A stretch of DNA of 43,080 bases from Deltaproteobacteria bacterium (GCA_028821115.1 JAPPHF010000146.1:1-43080), one strand, 5' to 3'; shown: positions 32,227 through 42,488, counted from the first letter of the stretch. Notes: generated by a model from the sequence alone, not told the origin. A program made the numbers and translations.

Positions 32227-32359
32227 CACGGGGACACTCCAGCGCGCTGAAAACGCGGTTCGTCAACGAATATTCGCAGGATTTCTCGCTGTCGGCAAGC
32301 CGCCCCAGTGGGTGGTTTGGATGCCGGCGGCTCTCTCCGGAGGTGTTTCTGAGGCCGAT

Positions 32360-32388
32360 TTGACCCGGTTTGGGGCAGATGTTACGTT
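32360..32388 (+). promoter_or_regulatory. Promoter of folE, placed for a leaderless mRNA
   Basis: TTGACC (5 of 6), 17-base spacer, TACGTT (3 of 6). The -10 ends 7 bases before ATG 32396, the same geometry as at 27429-27457. There is no ribosome-binding site upstream of 32396. Confidence 0.4.
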
Positions 32389-32395
32389 GCCTCCG

Positions 32396-32995
32396 ATGTC
32401 CGTTCAATGGCGCGCCGAAAACACCGAGAACTCGACGGATTCCCTCGAAACCCACGTGAGAGCCATCCTGGCGGCGCTTGGGGAGGATCCCGGCCGGGAA
32501 GGGCTCGAGAAGACACCGGCGCGGGTGGCCGCGGCTTGGCGGTTCCTGACCAAAGGATACGGCGAGGATCCCGACGCCATCATCAATGGCGCCCTGTTCA
32601 CCGAGGACTACCAGGAGATGATCGTCGAGAAGGACATTGACTTCTACTCTCTCTGTGAGCATCACATGCTGCCATTTCACGGCAAGGCCCACGTGGCCTA
32701 CATCCCGCGCAGGAAGATCATCGGCGTTTCCAAGCTGGCACGACTGGTGGACGCCTACGCCCGCCGCCTGCAGGTCCAGGAACGCCTGACGAACCAGATC
32801 GCCAACACCATCATGGACCGCATCAACCCCTTGGGAGCGGCGGTGGTGATGGAGGCCGAGCACATGTGCATGCGCATGCGCGGCGTTCAGAAACAGAACT
32901 CCACCATCATCACCAGCTCCCTGTTGGGGGCGTTCCGCACACAGGAGAAGACCCGCGCCGAGTTCATGAACCTCATCCGCGGTCACCGCTCCTGA
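32396..32995 (+). CDS. folE: GTP cyclohydrolase I
   Basis: Predicted 199 residues. It converts GTP to 7,8-dihydroneopterin triphosphate and formate, the first step of folate and pterin synthesis. Zinc ligands are Cys87 and His90 in [11 protein letters not shown] and Cys158 in [11 protein letters not shown], matching the E. coli set Cys110/His113/Cys181. Other motifs are [31 protein letters not shown] and [13 protein letters not shown]. The start is uncertain: ATG 32396 gives a standard length, while in-frame ATG 32321 would add 25 residues with no similarity I recognise. The promoter location favours 32396 as a leaderless start. pepA follows after nine bases. The gene is divergent from ptsP. 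Confidence 0.93.
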   Translation: MSVQWRAENTENSTDSLETHVRAILAALGEDPGREGLEKTPARVAAAWRFLTKGYGEDPDAIINGALFTEDYQEMIVEKDIDFYSLCEHHMLPFHGKAHVAYIPRRKIIGVSKLARLVDAYARRLQVQERLTNQIANTIMDRINPLGAAVVMEAEHMCMRMRGVQKQNSTIITSSLLGAFRTQEKTRAEFMNLIRGHRS

Positions 32996-33004
32996 CCGAG
33001 TCCC

Positions 33005-34492
33005 ATGGAAGTCAAGCTGAGAGAAATCGCCCCCTCACGGGTCCGCACCGCCCTGCTGGCGGTGCCGGTCACGGACAAGGGACTCGGCGACGGCCTCGCG
33101 CGGCGGCTCGACCGCCAGTTGAAGGGCAGGCTGGCCGCGTTGGTGAAACGGAGCGGTTTCGTAGCCCGGCGGGGAAGCTCGCTGCTGGCGGCGACGCACG
33201 GCGCCATCCCCGCGGAGCATGTGTTGCTGGTGGGACTGGGCAAGCACGAGGAGGAAGGGCTCCACGCCTGGCGCATGGCAGGGGCCGTCACCGCCAAGGA
33301 GGGCGGGCGGGTGTGGGCCGACGAGGCGATATTCATGCTGCCGCCGGATCAGCAGACGGAATCGGTGGTCGGGGCGGTGGCCGAGGGCGCCCTGTTGAAC
33401 GCCTACCGCTTCACCAGGTATCGCTCCAACGACAAGCAAAAGGCACGGTTGCGCACCCTCATCCTCGGGCGGACCGCGTCGGGACGGAACGCCGCGCTCA
33501 CGCGCGCGCTCAGGAATGCCAGGCTTTCGGCGTCGGCGGTGTGCCTGGCCCGGGACCTGGTGAACGAGCCGCCGTCCACGGCCACCGCCAGCTATCTGTC
33601 GGAGCAGGCCACGGCTCATTGCCGCGGCGAGGGGCTGAAGGTCGAGGTCTGGGACAAGAAGAAGATAGAGCGGATGAAGCTGGCGGGCCTTCTGGCGGTC
33701 AATCAAGGTAGCCGCGAGGAACCTCGCTTCATCCACATGCGCTACAAGCCCAAGGGCCGGCCGCAAAGGAAGGTCGCCCTCGTCGGCAAGGGGATCACCT
33801 TTGATTCCGGCGGGCTTTCCCTCAAGCCTGCGCGTTCCATGGAGACCATGAAAATCGACATGGCCGGGGCCGCCGCGGTCATCGGCGTCATGAGCGTGCT
33901 CCCCGAGCTGGCGCCCGACGTCGAGGTGCTCGGCCTGGTGCCGACCACCGACAACCTGCCCGACGGCGGCGCGCAGAAACCGGGAGACGTGATCCGTTAC
34001 CTGAACGGCAAGACCGTGGAGGTCATGAATACCGACGCCGAGGGAAGGCTCATCCTCGCGGATGCCCTGCTCCTGGCGGCCCGGGAGAAGCCCGACTGCA
34101 TGATCAATCTCGCCACCCTCACGGGCGCCTGCATCGTCGCCTTGGGCAACGAGGTGGCCGGACTCTTCAGCAACGACGACGAGCTGGCCGGCAAGCTCAT
34201 CCAATGCAGCCGCGACGCCGGGGAGAGCCTCTGGCAGTTGCCTCTGACACCCGAGTATCGCGAGGACATCAAGAGCCAGGTGGCGGATATCAAGAATGTG
34301 GGTGGGGGTTCGGCCGGCGCCATCACGGCGGCGCTGTTCCTGCAGGAATTCGTCGGCGAGACTCCGTGGGCCCACCTGGACATCGCGGGTCCCGCGTTCA
34401 CGGCCAAGGGCCACGTCGTGTGCCCGAAAGGGGGCACGGGGTTCGGGGTGCGGACGTTGTTGAATCTTCTCTCGGGAAGTCAGCCAGAATGA
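33005..34492 (+). CDS. pepA: Leucyl aminopeptidase (cytosol aminopeptidase, M17)
   Basis: Predicted 495 residues, normal for M17. The N-terminal macro-like domain (about 1-170) precedes the catalytic domain. The catalytic region shows VALVGKGITFDSGGLSLKPA (first metal Lys/Asp) and the family signature NTDAEGRLILADALLLA, with a second motif NLATLTGACIVALG. These are the two-zinc ligands and catalytic residues of PepA, which removes N-terminal residues from peptides as a hexamer. It starts nine bases after folE, so the two are co-transcribed; thioredoxin follows 22 bases after the stop. The upstream folE/pepA/trxA linkage has no evident functional logic. Confidence 0.95.
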   Translation: MEVKLREIAPSRVRTALLAVPVTDKGLGDGLARRLDRQLKGRLAALVKRSGFVARRGSSLLAATHGAIPAEHVLLVGLGKHEEEGLHAWRMAGAVTAKEGGRVWADEAIFMLPPDQQTESVVGAVAEGALLNAYRFTRYRSNDKQKARLRTLILGRTASGRNAALTRALRNARLSASAVCLARDLVNEPPSTATASYLSEQATAHCRGEGLKVEVWDKKKIERMKLAGLLAVNQGSREEPRFIHMRYKPKGRPQRKVALVGKGITFDSGGLSLKPARSMETMKIDMAGAAAVIGVMSVLPELAPDVEVLGLVPTTDNLPDGGAQKPGDVIRYLNGKTVEVMNTDAEGRLILADALLLAAREKPDCMINLATLTGACIVALGNEVAGLFSNDDELAGKLIQCSRDAGESLWQLPLTPEYREDIKSQVADIKNVGGGSAGAITAALFLQEFVGETPWAHLDIAGPAFTAKGHVVCPKGGTGFGVRTLLNLLSGSQPE

Positions 34493-34514
34493 CTGGAAAA
34501 GGAGACACGTTTCG

Positions 34515-34838
34515 ATGGATATATCCCACGTAGCGGACAACGAGTTCGAAGCGGAAGTCATTGCCGCGACCATGCCGGTGCTGGTGGATTTCTGGGCGCC
34601 GTGGTGCGGGCCGTGCAAATCCATCGCCCCGGTTCTGGAAGAGCTGGCGCGGGAATATGACGGCAGGCTCAAGGTGGTGAAGATCAACGTTGACGAGAAT
34701 CCGGAAACCCCAAGCCGCTTCGGCGTGCGGGGAATTCCGAACCTGATGATCTTCAAGGAAGGGAGCCTCTCGGGCCAGATCGTGGGCGCGGCGCCCAAAG
34801 CGAGGTTGGTGAGCGAGATCGACAAGGCGTTGGGCTGA
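34515..34838 (+). CDS. trxA: Thioredoxin
   Basis: Predicted 107 residues, the standard thioredoxin length. The active site is Trp30-Cys31-Gly-Pro-Cys34-Lys, preceded by PVLVDFWAP, and followed by KINVDENPETPSRFGVRGIPNLMIFKEG, which supplies the cis-proline loop (GIPN). It reduces disulfides of cytoplasmic proteins, recharged by thioredoxin reductase, which is not in this window. AAGGAG ribosome-binding site precedes ATG 34515. Last gene of the apparent folE-pepA-trxA unit; it converges with rodA across a 22-base gap containing a hairpin. Confidence 0.96.
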   Translation: MDISHVADNEFEAEVIAATMPVLVDFWAPWCGPCKSIAPVLEELAREYDGRLKVVKINVDENPETPSRFGVRGIPNLMIFKEGSLSGQIVGAAPKARLVSEIDKALG

Positions 34839-34839
34839 G

Positions 34840-34860
34840 CCCTCTACCTTTGGGTGAGGG
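34840..34860. terminator. Bidirectional terminator between trxA and rodA
   Basis: Stem CCCTC(t)ACC / GGTGAGGG with one bulged base and a TTTG loop, filling the gap between the two convergent stop codons. Confidence 0.5.
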
Positions 34861-35958
34861 TCAGCGCGTGTTGCGCCTCATGCTGATGCTGATCAGCAGC
34901 CCCACGGCCACCAGGGTCGTGACCAGTGACGACCCGCCATAGCTGATGAGCGGCAACGGTATGCCCACCACCGGCAACAGGCCGGTGACCATGCCGATGT
35001 TGATGGTGAACTGCCAGAACAGGATGGCGGTCATTCCCGCGGCCAACAGCACCCCGAAGCGGTCCTGAGCGCGCCGAACCGCCCGAAGCGCGAGCAGGAT
35101 CAACAATCCATACCCCGCCAGCAACAGCACACACCCCGAGAACCCCCATTCCTCGGCGAACACGGAGAAGATGAAGTCCGTGTGCTGCTCCGGAAGAAAC
35201 TCCAGACGGTTCTGGCTGCCCTGAAGATACCCCTTGCCCCAAAGACGGCCCGAGCCGATGGCGATCTTGGACTGGACCACGTGATAGCCGGCGCCGAGAG
35301 GGTCGGACTCGGGATTCATGAAGGTCCAGATGCGGGTCTTCTGATAGGGCTTCAAGAATTTCCACCCCACCGGCAGCGCGGCAACGGCCACGAGGCCGAA
35401 GTAGAGCAGCGACCGCATGCGTAGTCCGGACATGACCACGACGCCCATGGCGATGAGGAAGATCAGCACGGCGGTGCCGAGATCCGGCTGCAGCAGCACG
35501 AGCAGGAGCACCGGTGCGCACAGCATCAAGGGCACGCCCAGGGCGGTGAGGGAATAACCGGGTTCGTAGTAGCAAAGCGTCTTGGCGAGCACGAGCACCA
35601 GCGCCAGCTTGGCGAACTCCGAGGGCTGCAACGAGAAGAACCGCAGGTCCAGCCACCGTTGCGAGCCTCCGCTGGTGATGCCGATGACCAGCACCAGTGC
35701 CAGGAGGATCACCACCGCCGCGTAGATGGGGTACGCCCAGCGGTTCAGGTGCTGGTAGTCCACGGCGAAGGTCGCGACCATCAGTACGAGGCCGATGGCC
35801 AGCCAGTAGGACTGCTTGGTGGCCAGATAGCGCGGACATTCCTCGTCGGCGCCGCAGGTGGCGCTGTAGATGGTCATGATCCCCAGCAAGGCCAGCCCCA
35901 CCGTCAGGACGAACAAGGGCCAGTCGAAGCCGGTGACGAGACGGCGATCAATTTGCAT
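34861..35958 (-). CDS. rodA: Rod shape-determining protein RodA (SEDS peptidoglycan polymerase)
   Basis: Predicted 365 residues with about ten transmembrane segments. SEDS-family motifs are FFSLQPSEFAKLALVLVLAKTL and, near the C-terminus, GLLPVVGIPLPLISYGGSSL. RodA polymerises glycan strands for lateral wall growth with PBP2 (the gene just upstream on this strand). It overlaps mrdA by 11 bases, and the order mreB-mreC-mreD-mrdA-rodA is conserved in many Gram-negative rods. Start ATG 35958. Last gene of the five-gene operon. Confidence 0.96.
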   Translation of the reverse strand: MQIDRRLVTGFDWPLFVLTVGLALLGIMTIYSATCGADEECPRYLATKQSYWLAIGLVLMVATFAVDYQHLNRWAYPIYAAVVILLALVLVIGITSGGSQRWLDLRFFSLQPSEFAKLALVLVLAKTLCYYEPGYSLTALGVPLMLCAPVLLLVLLQPDLGTAVLIFLIAMGVVVMSGLRMRSLLYFGLVAVAALPVGWKFLKPYQKTRIWTFMNPESDPLGAGYHVVQSKIAIGSGRLWGKGYLQGSQNRLEFLPEQHTDFIFSVFAEEWGFSGCVLLLAGYGLLILLALRAVRRAQDRFGVLLAAGMTAILFWQFTINIGMVTGLLPVVGIPLPLISYGGSSLVTTLVAVGLLISISMRRNTR

Positions 35959-37840
35959 GGCTTACCCGATTGGGTCCCGGGCCGGCGGAGACCATCGGCA
36001 CCTCATGGTCCTCCACGTCCATGTCGTAGCCCTCGCTGCGGAAGTAGGTTTCGATGACCCGCTTGGTGATGGGTGCGGCGGTGGCGCCGCCGTGGCCGCC
36101 GTGCTCCACGAGGGTGGCGACGGCGATTTCCGGCGCCTCGGCCGGCGCATACGCCACGAACCAGGCGTGATCCCTGACCACGTACGGCAGGTCCTCGCTC
36201 TTCACGGCCTCTCCGCGCATCTCCGCCACCTGGGCCGTACCGGTCTTGCCCGCGATGTCGACGATCTTCGAACGTGCACGCTTGCCCGTGCCGCGCCGCC
36301 CGTGAACGACGTCCAGGAGCGCCTTTCGTATGAAGGCCATGTTCTCTTTCCGGAGGTCGATCGTGCCGGTCCGGGCCGGGCCGTATTCTTCCATGACCTC
36401 GCCTTCGGCCGAGAGCACGCGCTTGACGAACCACGGACGATAGACTGTCCCTCCGTTGGCCACGGTGGCCATCATGCTGGCCATTTGCAGCGGCGTCACG
36501 CCGAGGAAACCCTGGCCGATGGCTACCAGAGGGGTCTCGCCGGGATACCACGGGGTGCCGAAACGGCGCCGCTTCCACGCCCGGTCGGGAACCAGTCCGG
36601 GGCTCTCGCCGTCGAGATCGATGCCCGTGGGCGCACCCATCCCGAAACGGCGGGCGTATCTGGCGATCTTGTCGACTCCGAGCCGTTGCGCCAACTGGTA
36701 GAAGTAGACGTCGCATGACTGGACCAGGGCCTGATGCATGGCGATGTGGCCGTGGCCATGCTTCTTCCAGTCCCGCAGCGTGCGGTTCCCTACCTTGTAG
36801 GTGCCGCCGCAGAACAGCCGCTGGGTCGGCGAGATGACGCCTTCCTGCAGCGCGGCCAACGCGGTGACGATCTTGAACGTCGAGCCGGGCGGAAAATGTC
36901 CCTGTAGTGCCCGGTTGTGCAACGGGGTCTCGTTGTCCGCCATCAGTTGACGCCACTCGTCAGGCGTCATCCCGCGCGCGAACGAGTTGGGGTCGAAGGC
37001 GGGAGTGCTCACCAGCGCAAGCACGGCGCCGGAATTCACGTCAAGGGCGACGATGGCGCCTTCCCTTCCGTTCAACGCGTCGTACGCCACTCGCTGAACG
37101 TCCAGGTCCAGGGTCAGCACGACGTTGTGCCCGGGCGTCGCCTTGAGACGATCGATGACGCGCACCTTGCGGCCGATGGCGTCCACCTCCACCTTTTCTC
37201 CGCCGCTGCGTCCGGCCAGGTGCCGCTCCCATCTCTTTTCGAGGCCGGCCTGCCCGATTGCGTCGCCGCGCCGGTAGCCCTTTCGACGGAGGTCCCGCAA
37301 CTGCTGGGTGTTGATCTCGCCCAGGTAGCCGAGCACGTGGGCGGTCATCGCGTCCGTCAGGTAGCTGCGCCGGGCCTTGACGCTGACATACACTCCGGGA
37401 AGGTCCGGCCGATGCGTCTCCACCGCCACCACGGACGGCCAATCCACGTCGCGGACGAGCGTGACCCCTTTCGAGCCCTTGGTGTGCTGAACGGCCTCCA
37501 TGAAGCGCTCGCTGTCGCCGTCGACCATGTTGGCGAGGCGCCGCAGGGTGGTCTCGCGGGCCTGTGAGTCACCGGGCGTGTAGCGCACGTCGAAGGAGGG
37601 CCGGCTGTTGATCAGGAGCCGGTTCTTCCGGTCGAACACCATGCCGCGAACCGCGGGAATCCGTTCCAGCCGGATACGGTTGTGTTCGGACATGACGGTG
37701 TAGCGCTTCCCCTGCAGGATCTGGAGGGTCCACAGGCGGTAGGTGAGGAAGGCGAAAACCAGCAGAATCAACAGGCCGAAGATGCGTATTCGTCTGCGGA
37801 ACTCCGTCTGAGTCCGGGGGGTGGGCCTAAGAGGCAGCAT
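35948..37840 (-). CDS. mrdA: Penicillin-binding protein 2 (MrdA), elongation-specific transpeptidase
   Basis: Predicted 630 residues. A short cytoplasmic tail and one membrane segment (IFGLLILLVFAFLTYRLWTLQIL, about 20-42) precede the dimerisation/pedestal domain and the transpeptidase domain. Catalytic motifs are Ser320-x-x-Lys (PPGSTFKIVTA), Ser375-Cys-Asp (QSCDVYF) and Lys-Thr-Gly (GKTGTAQ). It cross-links peptidoglycan during cylindrical growth with RodA. Start ATG 37840 overlaps mreD by 14 bases; the stop overlaps rodA by 11 bases. The SxN motif appears as SCD, which is usual in PBP2 of many proteobacteria. Confidence 0.96.
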   Translation of the reverse strand: MLPLRPTPRTQTEFRRRIRIFGLLILLVFAFLTYRLWTLQILQGKRYTVMSEHNRIRLERIPAVRGMVFDRKNRLLINSRPSFDVRYTPGDSQARETTLRRLANMVDGDSERFMEAVQHTKGSKGVTLVRDVDWPSVVAVETHRPDLPGVYVSVKARRSYLTDAMTAHVLGYLGEINTQQLRDLRRKGYRRGDAIGQAGLEKRWERHLAGRSGGEKVEVDAIGRKVRVIDRLKATPGHNVVLTLDLDVQRVAYDALNGREGAIVALDVNSGAVLALVSTPAFDPNSFARGMTPDEWRQLMADNETPLHNRALQGHFPPGSTFKIVTALAALQEGVISPTQRLFCGGTYKVGNRTLRDWKKHGHGHIAMHQALVQSCDVYFYQLAQRLGVDKIARYARRFGMGAPTGIDLDGESPGLVPDRAWKRRRFGTPWYPGETPLVAIGQGFLGVTPLQMASMMATVANGGTVYRPWFVKRVLSAEGEVMEEYGPARTGTIDLRKENMAFIRKALLDVVHGRRGTGKRARSKIVDIAGKTGTAQVAEMRGEAVKSEDLPYVVRDHAWFVAYAPAEAPEIAVATLVEHGGHGGATAAPITKRVIETYFRSEGYDMDVEDHEVPMVSAGPGPNRVSHAN

Positions 37841-38351
37841 CGACGAGGGAGGAAGGTTTTCTCACGGTCTCCATGCGGTTCTGGATGGAGCGGAGCATCA
37901 GGAACAGCACGGGTGCGATGCAGGCGGAGAAGATCGCTTCCCGGAGTATGGCGTCGGCGACAACCACCCAGCCTCTCGCGGTCAACTCGAACAGTGGGGA
38001 GATGACGATCAGCGTGCCGACTTTCAGCCACACGGCCATGAATACGGTCACGGCGCTGATCAGTGCGCCGGTGGCCCAGACGTAACGGAAGACCACGTAC
38101 GCGACCAGGAAAACCGCGGTGAAGGCGAGGGCGTTCACGCCCGGCTGAGGGCTCGACAGGATGTCGATGGCGTATCCCAGCAGAAACGTCGCCCAGACCG
38201 CCTCTACCCGCGGGCGGTTAAGCGCCCAGTAGACGCACAGGATCAGGGTCAGATCAGGAATGATGGGCGTCCAGCTCGCCAGGTGCAGGACCGTGGACTG
38301 CAGGACTACGAAGACGAGGCCGATGCCGAAGAAGGCCAGCGATACGTTCAT
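37827..38351 (-). CDS. mreD: Rod shape-determining protein MreD
   Basis: Predicted 174 residues, an inner-membrane protein with five or six hydrophobic segments, beginning NVSLAFFGIGLVFVVLQSTVLHLASWTPIIPDLTLILCVY and containing the family's G-Y-x-D-I-LSS-PQPG stretch (LLGYAIDILSSPQPGVNALAF). MreD is a poorly conserved elongasome subunit; assignment rests on this motif and on position between mreC and mrdA. It overlaps mreC by four bases (ATGA) and mrdA by 14 bases, so the genes are translationally coupled. Confidence 0.93.
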   Translation of the reverse strand: MNVSLAFFGIGLVFVVLQSTVLHLASWTPIIPDLTLILCVYWALNRPRVEAVWATFLLGYAIDILSSPQPGVNALAFTAVFLVAYVVFRYVWATGALISAVTVFMAVWLKVGTLIVISPLFELTARGWVVVADAILREAIFSACIAPVLFLMLRSIQNRMETVRKPSSLVDAAS

Positions 38352-39331
38352 GGGGTAGCCGACTGCGCTGGTTCCCTGTCCCGCGTCGCGGTCGACGAAA
38401 CCGCCGGTTTGGGTTCGGCGGAGATGAAGAGCACTTCTTCCATTACCAGCGGGTCCACGGCCAGCGACACCCGTACCCGCCGGAAAAGCCCGGGACCGTC
38501 TTCCGCGATTTCAACGATGGTTCCGACCAGGAGTCCCTTGGGGAACGTCCCGTCCAGCCCGGAGGTGATGAGCCGGTCGCCGGGACGGACATCCTCGTTG
38601 CGGCCCATGTACTTCACGACGGGCTCTCCGTCCACCGACCCGGAAACGATCCCTCGTACCCGAGTCCGCTGCGTTATGATATCGAGCCCGCTCTTGTGGT
38701 CCGTCAGCAGCATGACCTTGGCGGTGTCCTCTTCCACGGACACCACCTTGCCGACCACGCCCCGCGGCGTGATGACCGCCATGCCCTGATGGATCCCCGC
38801 GCGCCCTCCCTTGTCCACCGTGATGGTGCGAAACCAGCTGCTGGGACTGTGGGTGATGACCGTGGCGGCGACGGATTGTCGGAGGATCCGGGTCCTGATC
38901 TCCAGCAGCTCGGTGAGCCGGTCGTTGGCGAGCTTGGCTTCGAAGAGCCGGTTGCGCTCGGCCTCGAGGGCGGCGATCTGCTCCTTGAGGGCATGGTTCT
39001 CGTTCCACAGGTCCTTGAAGGCCACGTAGTTCACCTGCAGGTTGTGGATCGCCGCGCCTACCGCGTGGAGCGACTTCTTGAGCGGTTTCATGGACTGTGA
39101 AAGCAGCCGGGTGACCGGTTCCCCTCCATTGGGAGAGGTGGAGGAAACGGTGACGACGTAGAACGCCAGGGCCAGGGCGAGCACACAGTGGATAGGAACC
39201 CGGTACCGGCGCAGCAGGACGACGGCGAGAAACCCGGCTTTGCTCAAGCGGGTGTCCTGCCGACGGGCCTTGGAGAATCGCTGCGACGACCGGCGTGAGT
39301 CCGCAGTTCTCCCTGTCCTGGCTGCGGGCAC
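38348..39331 (-). CDS. mreC: Rod shape-determining protein MreC
   Basis: Predicted 327 residues. A basic cytoplasmic N-terminus, one membrane segment (IHCVLALALAFYVVTV, about 48-65), a coiled-coil region (NYVAFKDLWNENHALKEQIAALEAERNRLFEAKLANDRLTELLEIR), then the beta-sandwich periplasmic domain with SSWFRTITVDKGGRAGIHQGMAVI and GDRLITSGLDGTFPKGLLVG. MreC links MreB to PBP2 and regulates elongasome activity. Start GTG 39331 begins 16 bases after the mreB stop; a later start would trim only the basic tail. The proline/threonine-rich C-terminus is variable in the family. Confidence 0.95.
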   Translation of the reverse strand: MPAARTGRTADSRRSSQRFSKARRQDTRLSKAGFLAVVLLRRYRVPIHCVLALALAFYVVTVSSTSPNGGEPVTRLLSQSMKPLKKSLHAVGAAIHNLQVNYVAFKDLWNENHALKEQIAALEAERNRLFEAKLANDRLTELLEIRTRILRQSVAATVITHSPSSWFRTITVDKGGRAGIHQGMAVITPRGVVGKVVSVEEDTAKVMLLTDHKSGLDIITQRTRVRGIVSGSVDGEPVVKYMGRNEDVRPGDRLITSGLDGTFPKGLLVGTIVEIAEDGPGLFRRVRVSLAVDPLVMEEVLFISAEPKPAVSSTATRDREPAQSATP

Positions 39332-39347
39332 GGTAGACTCTGTCTTT

Positions 39348-40421
<1,074 letters not shown>

Positions 40422-40424
40422 CTA

Positions 40425-40453
40425 AAGATATCAGAACTGGACCCGTGCTACAA
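40425..40453 (-). promoter_or_regulatory. Candidate promoter for the mre operon
   Basis: On the minus strand, TTGTAG, a 17-base spacer, then TATCTT (4 of 6), leaving a leader of about 33 bases to mreB. The -35 is weak (3 of 6). Confidence 0.35.
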
Positions 40454-40486
40454 CAAAAGGAAGGAGCGCCGTTGCCGGCGCTGCCC

Positions 40487-40515
40487 TTCACTTAATCGCG
40501 GCGGGTACCTATAAT
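40487..40515 (+). promoter_or_regulatory. Promoter of ppiD
   Basis: TTCACT (4 of 6), 17-base spacer, then a perfect TATAAT. The leader to ATG 40587 is about 65 bases and includes GAGGAG. A short hairpin, AGCGCCG-TTGC-CGGCGCT (40465-40482), sits just upstream between the two divergent promoters. Confidence 0.65.
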
Positions 40516-40586
40516 GAGGCCCGGTTCGCCACCGTGCCGCGTGGCCGGACGACGTGCCATTCCGTGTCCCGAGGAGCGTTTCGAAC

Positions 40587-42488
40587 ATGCTTGATGTGCT
40601 GCGAAAAAGGAAACGGTCGTGGTTGGTGCTGCTCTTGCTGGGCGTCGGCGTGCTGGCGTTCGTCATGGTGGGCGTCGGCCCCCAGGGAGGGCAGGAGCAG
40701 CGGGTGGTCACCATCGCCGAGGTGAACGGGGAGAAGATCACCTACACCGAGCTTGAAAGGCACTACTACCGGATGCTTCAGACCTACCGGCAACTGGCCG
40801 GGGGGCGGCTTTCTCCCGCCGACATCGAGGCGTTGAATCTCAGGGGCCAACTGCTGCAGGAGCTGATCCAGCAACGGCTGTTGTTGCAGGCGGCTCACGA
40901 CCTGGGGCTGCAGGTCACCGATGACGAGCTGGCGGAAGGAATCGCGCGCAACCCGGCGTTCCAGGCCGGAGGCCGGTTCGACACGAACGTCTACCAGCAG
41001 GCGCTCCGGCAGCAGGGGTTGACGCCCGGGGAGTTCGAGGACCGCCAGCGCGAGGGGCTGACCATCCAGAAACTCCAGGATCTGATCCAGCACTCCATCC
41101 CGGTTACGGCCGCCGAGATCGAAGAGCGCTATCGGGTGGACAACGAGGAGATCGCGCTGGAGTTCGTCCGGCTCAAGACCGATGACTTCGCCGAAGGGGT
41201 CGAGGTCAGCGACGACGAGATCAAGGCCTACTACGACGGCAATGCCGCGCTCCTGCGGGAACCGCTCAAGGTCAAGGCTAGGTACATGGCGTACCGCGTG
41301 AAAGACTTTTCCGCCGGCATCGCGGTTTCCGACGACGATGTCCGGGCCTACTACGATGTCTACCGGGACCGGCGGTTCCGCAGGCGGGAGGCGGTGAAGT
41401 TCAGCCAGATCTTCATCCCCGCGCCGGAGGGCGGCGCGCCGGACGAAAAGGAGGCGGCGCGCAAGCAACTCGAGGACGTCCTGCGGGAGGCCCGCGGGGG
41501 CGCGGACTTCGCCGAACTGGCCAGGAAGCACTCCAAGGACGACAGCGCCGCCCAGGGCGGCGACATGGGCTTCGTGAACAGGGGTCAGCTCCTGCCGGCG
41601 CTCGACACGGCACTGTTCGCGCTCAAGGAGGGCGAGGTGACCGACGTCCTCGAGAGCGCCTTTGGCCTGCACCTTCTCAAGGCGGTGGAGAGGCAGGAGG
41701 ACGAGGTCGTGGAGCTCGACGAGGTGAGGGAGCAGATCGTCGACGCTCTCACGCTCGAGCGCGGCAGCGCCAAGGCCGCGCGGGCGGCGGAGGAAGACCG
41801 CGAAAGGGTCCTGGACGGCGCGCCGCTGGCCGACGTCGCCTCGAAGCGTGGCATCGAGCTGTCGGAGACGCGACTGTTCAGCGCGCGGGAGACCCTCGAC
41901 GAGATCGGCGACGTGGAAGATTTTTACCGCGCGGCCCTTTCCCTGAAGCCGGGTCAGGTTGGGCCCATCATCCTGACTCCGGAAGCTCTGTACCTCATGG
42001 ACGTAGCCGAAAGGGTCGAACCGGCGGTCCCGCCCCTGGACAAGGTGAAGGAGAGGATTCGGGAGACCCTCGTCCGCAGAAAGGCTCGGGAGCGCGCGCA
42101 GGAGAAGGGGGACGCGCTTCTGGCGGAGCTCAAGGCGGCGCCGGACCTCACGGCTGTCGCGGCGGCTCACGGGCTCACCGTGGAGGACACCGGACTGTTC
42201 CCGCGGGCACAGGCGGAGATACCGGAGATCGGTTTCCTCCCTCTGCCCCTGGGGCGGCTCACGGTGTCCGAGGAGAAGCCAGTGGTGGACACCGCCTACC
42301 TCCAGGACGACGCGGTCTTCGTCATGGTCCTGAGGAAGACCGTCGCGGCCGACCCGGCCGACCTGTCCAAGGCGAAGGAGGACCTGGCCCGGCGACTCCG
42401 CGACGAGAAACGGCAACGGGCGTTGACCCGGTTGATCGAGAACCTGAAGGCCAACGCCAAGATAGAGATCCATCCGGAGTTCACCTGA
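40587..42488 (+). CDS. ppiD: Peptidylprolyl isomerase/periplasmic foldase PpiD
   Basis: Predicted 633 residues. A short cytoplasmic tail (LDVLRKRKRS) and one membrane segment (WLVLLLLGVGVLAFVMVGVG) anchor it, followed by the SurA-like N-terminal chaperone domain (about 50-260), a parvulin/PPIC domain (about 270-370, with FSQIFIPAPEGG, FAELARKHSKDDSAAQGGDMGFVNRGQL and FGLHLLK), and a second helical domain. It assists folding of proteins leaving the Sec translocon. ATG 40587 is chosen because GAGGAG lies 10 bases upstream and the anchor begins directly after; the track's 40554 start adds 11 residues without similarity. It is divergent from mreB and followed by the phosphatase after 15 bases. 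Confidence 0.9.
   Translation: MLDVLRKRKRSWLVLLLLGVGVLAFVMVGVGPQGGQEQRVVTIAEVNGEKITYTELERHYYRMLQTYRQLAGGRLSPADIEALNLRGQLLQELIQQRLLLQAAHDLGLQVTDDELAEGIARNPAFQAGGRFDTNVYQQALRQQGLTPGEFEDRQREGLTIQKLQDLIQHSIPVTAAEIEERYRVDNEEIALEFVRLKTDDFAEGVEVSDDEIKAYYDGNAALLREPLKVKARYMAYRVKDFSAGIAVSDDDVRAYYDVYRDRRFRRREAVKFSQIFIPAPEGGAPDEKEAARKQLEDVLREARGGADFAELARKHSKDDSAAQGGDMGFVNRGQLLPALDTALFALKEGEVTDVLESAFGLHLLKAVERQEDEVVELDEVREQIVDALTLERGSAKAARAAEEDRERVLDGAPLADVASKRGIELSETRLFSARETLDEIGDVEDFYRAALSLKPGQVGPIILTPEALYLMDVAERVEPAVPPLDKVKERIRETLVRRKARERAQEKGDALLAELKAAPDLTAVAAAHGLTVEDTGLFPRAQAEIPEIGFLPLPLGRLTVSEEKPVVDTAYLQDDAVFVMVLRKTVAADPADLSKAKEDLARRLRDEKRQRALTRLIENLKANAKIEIHPEFT

Noticed and set aside
30427-32250. 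607-residue plus-strand ORF opposite ptsP
   Set aside because: Antisense shadow. PtsP motifs, phosphohistidine and active-site cysteine are on the minus strand.
33035-34825. 596-residue minus-strand ORF opposite pepA and trxA
   Set aside because: It spans two well-recognised plus-strand genes and is Arg/Ala/Gly/His-rich without domains, as expected for an antisense frame.
40509-42473. 654-residue minus-strand ORF opposite ppiD
   Set aside because: Shadow frame of a GC-rich gene. Its translation is low-complexity and family-free, while the plus strand encodes clear PpiD domains.
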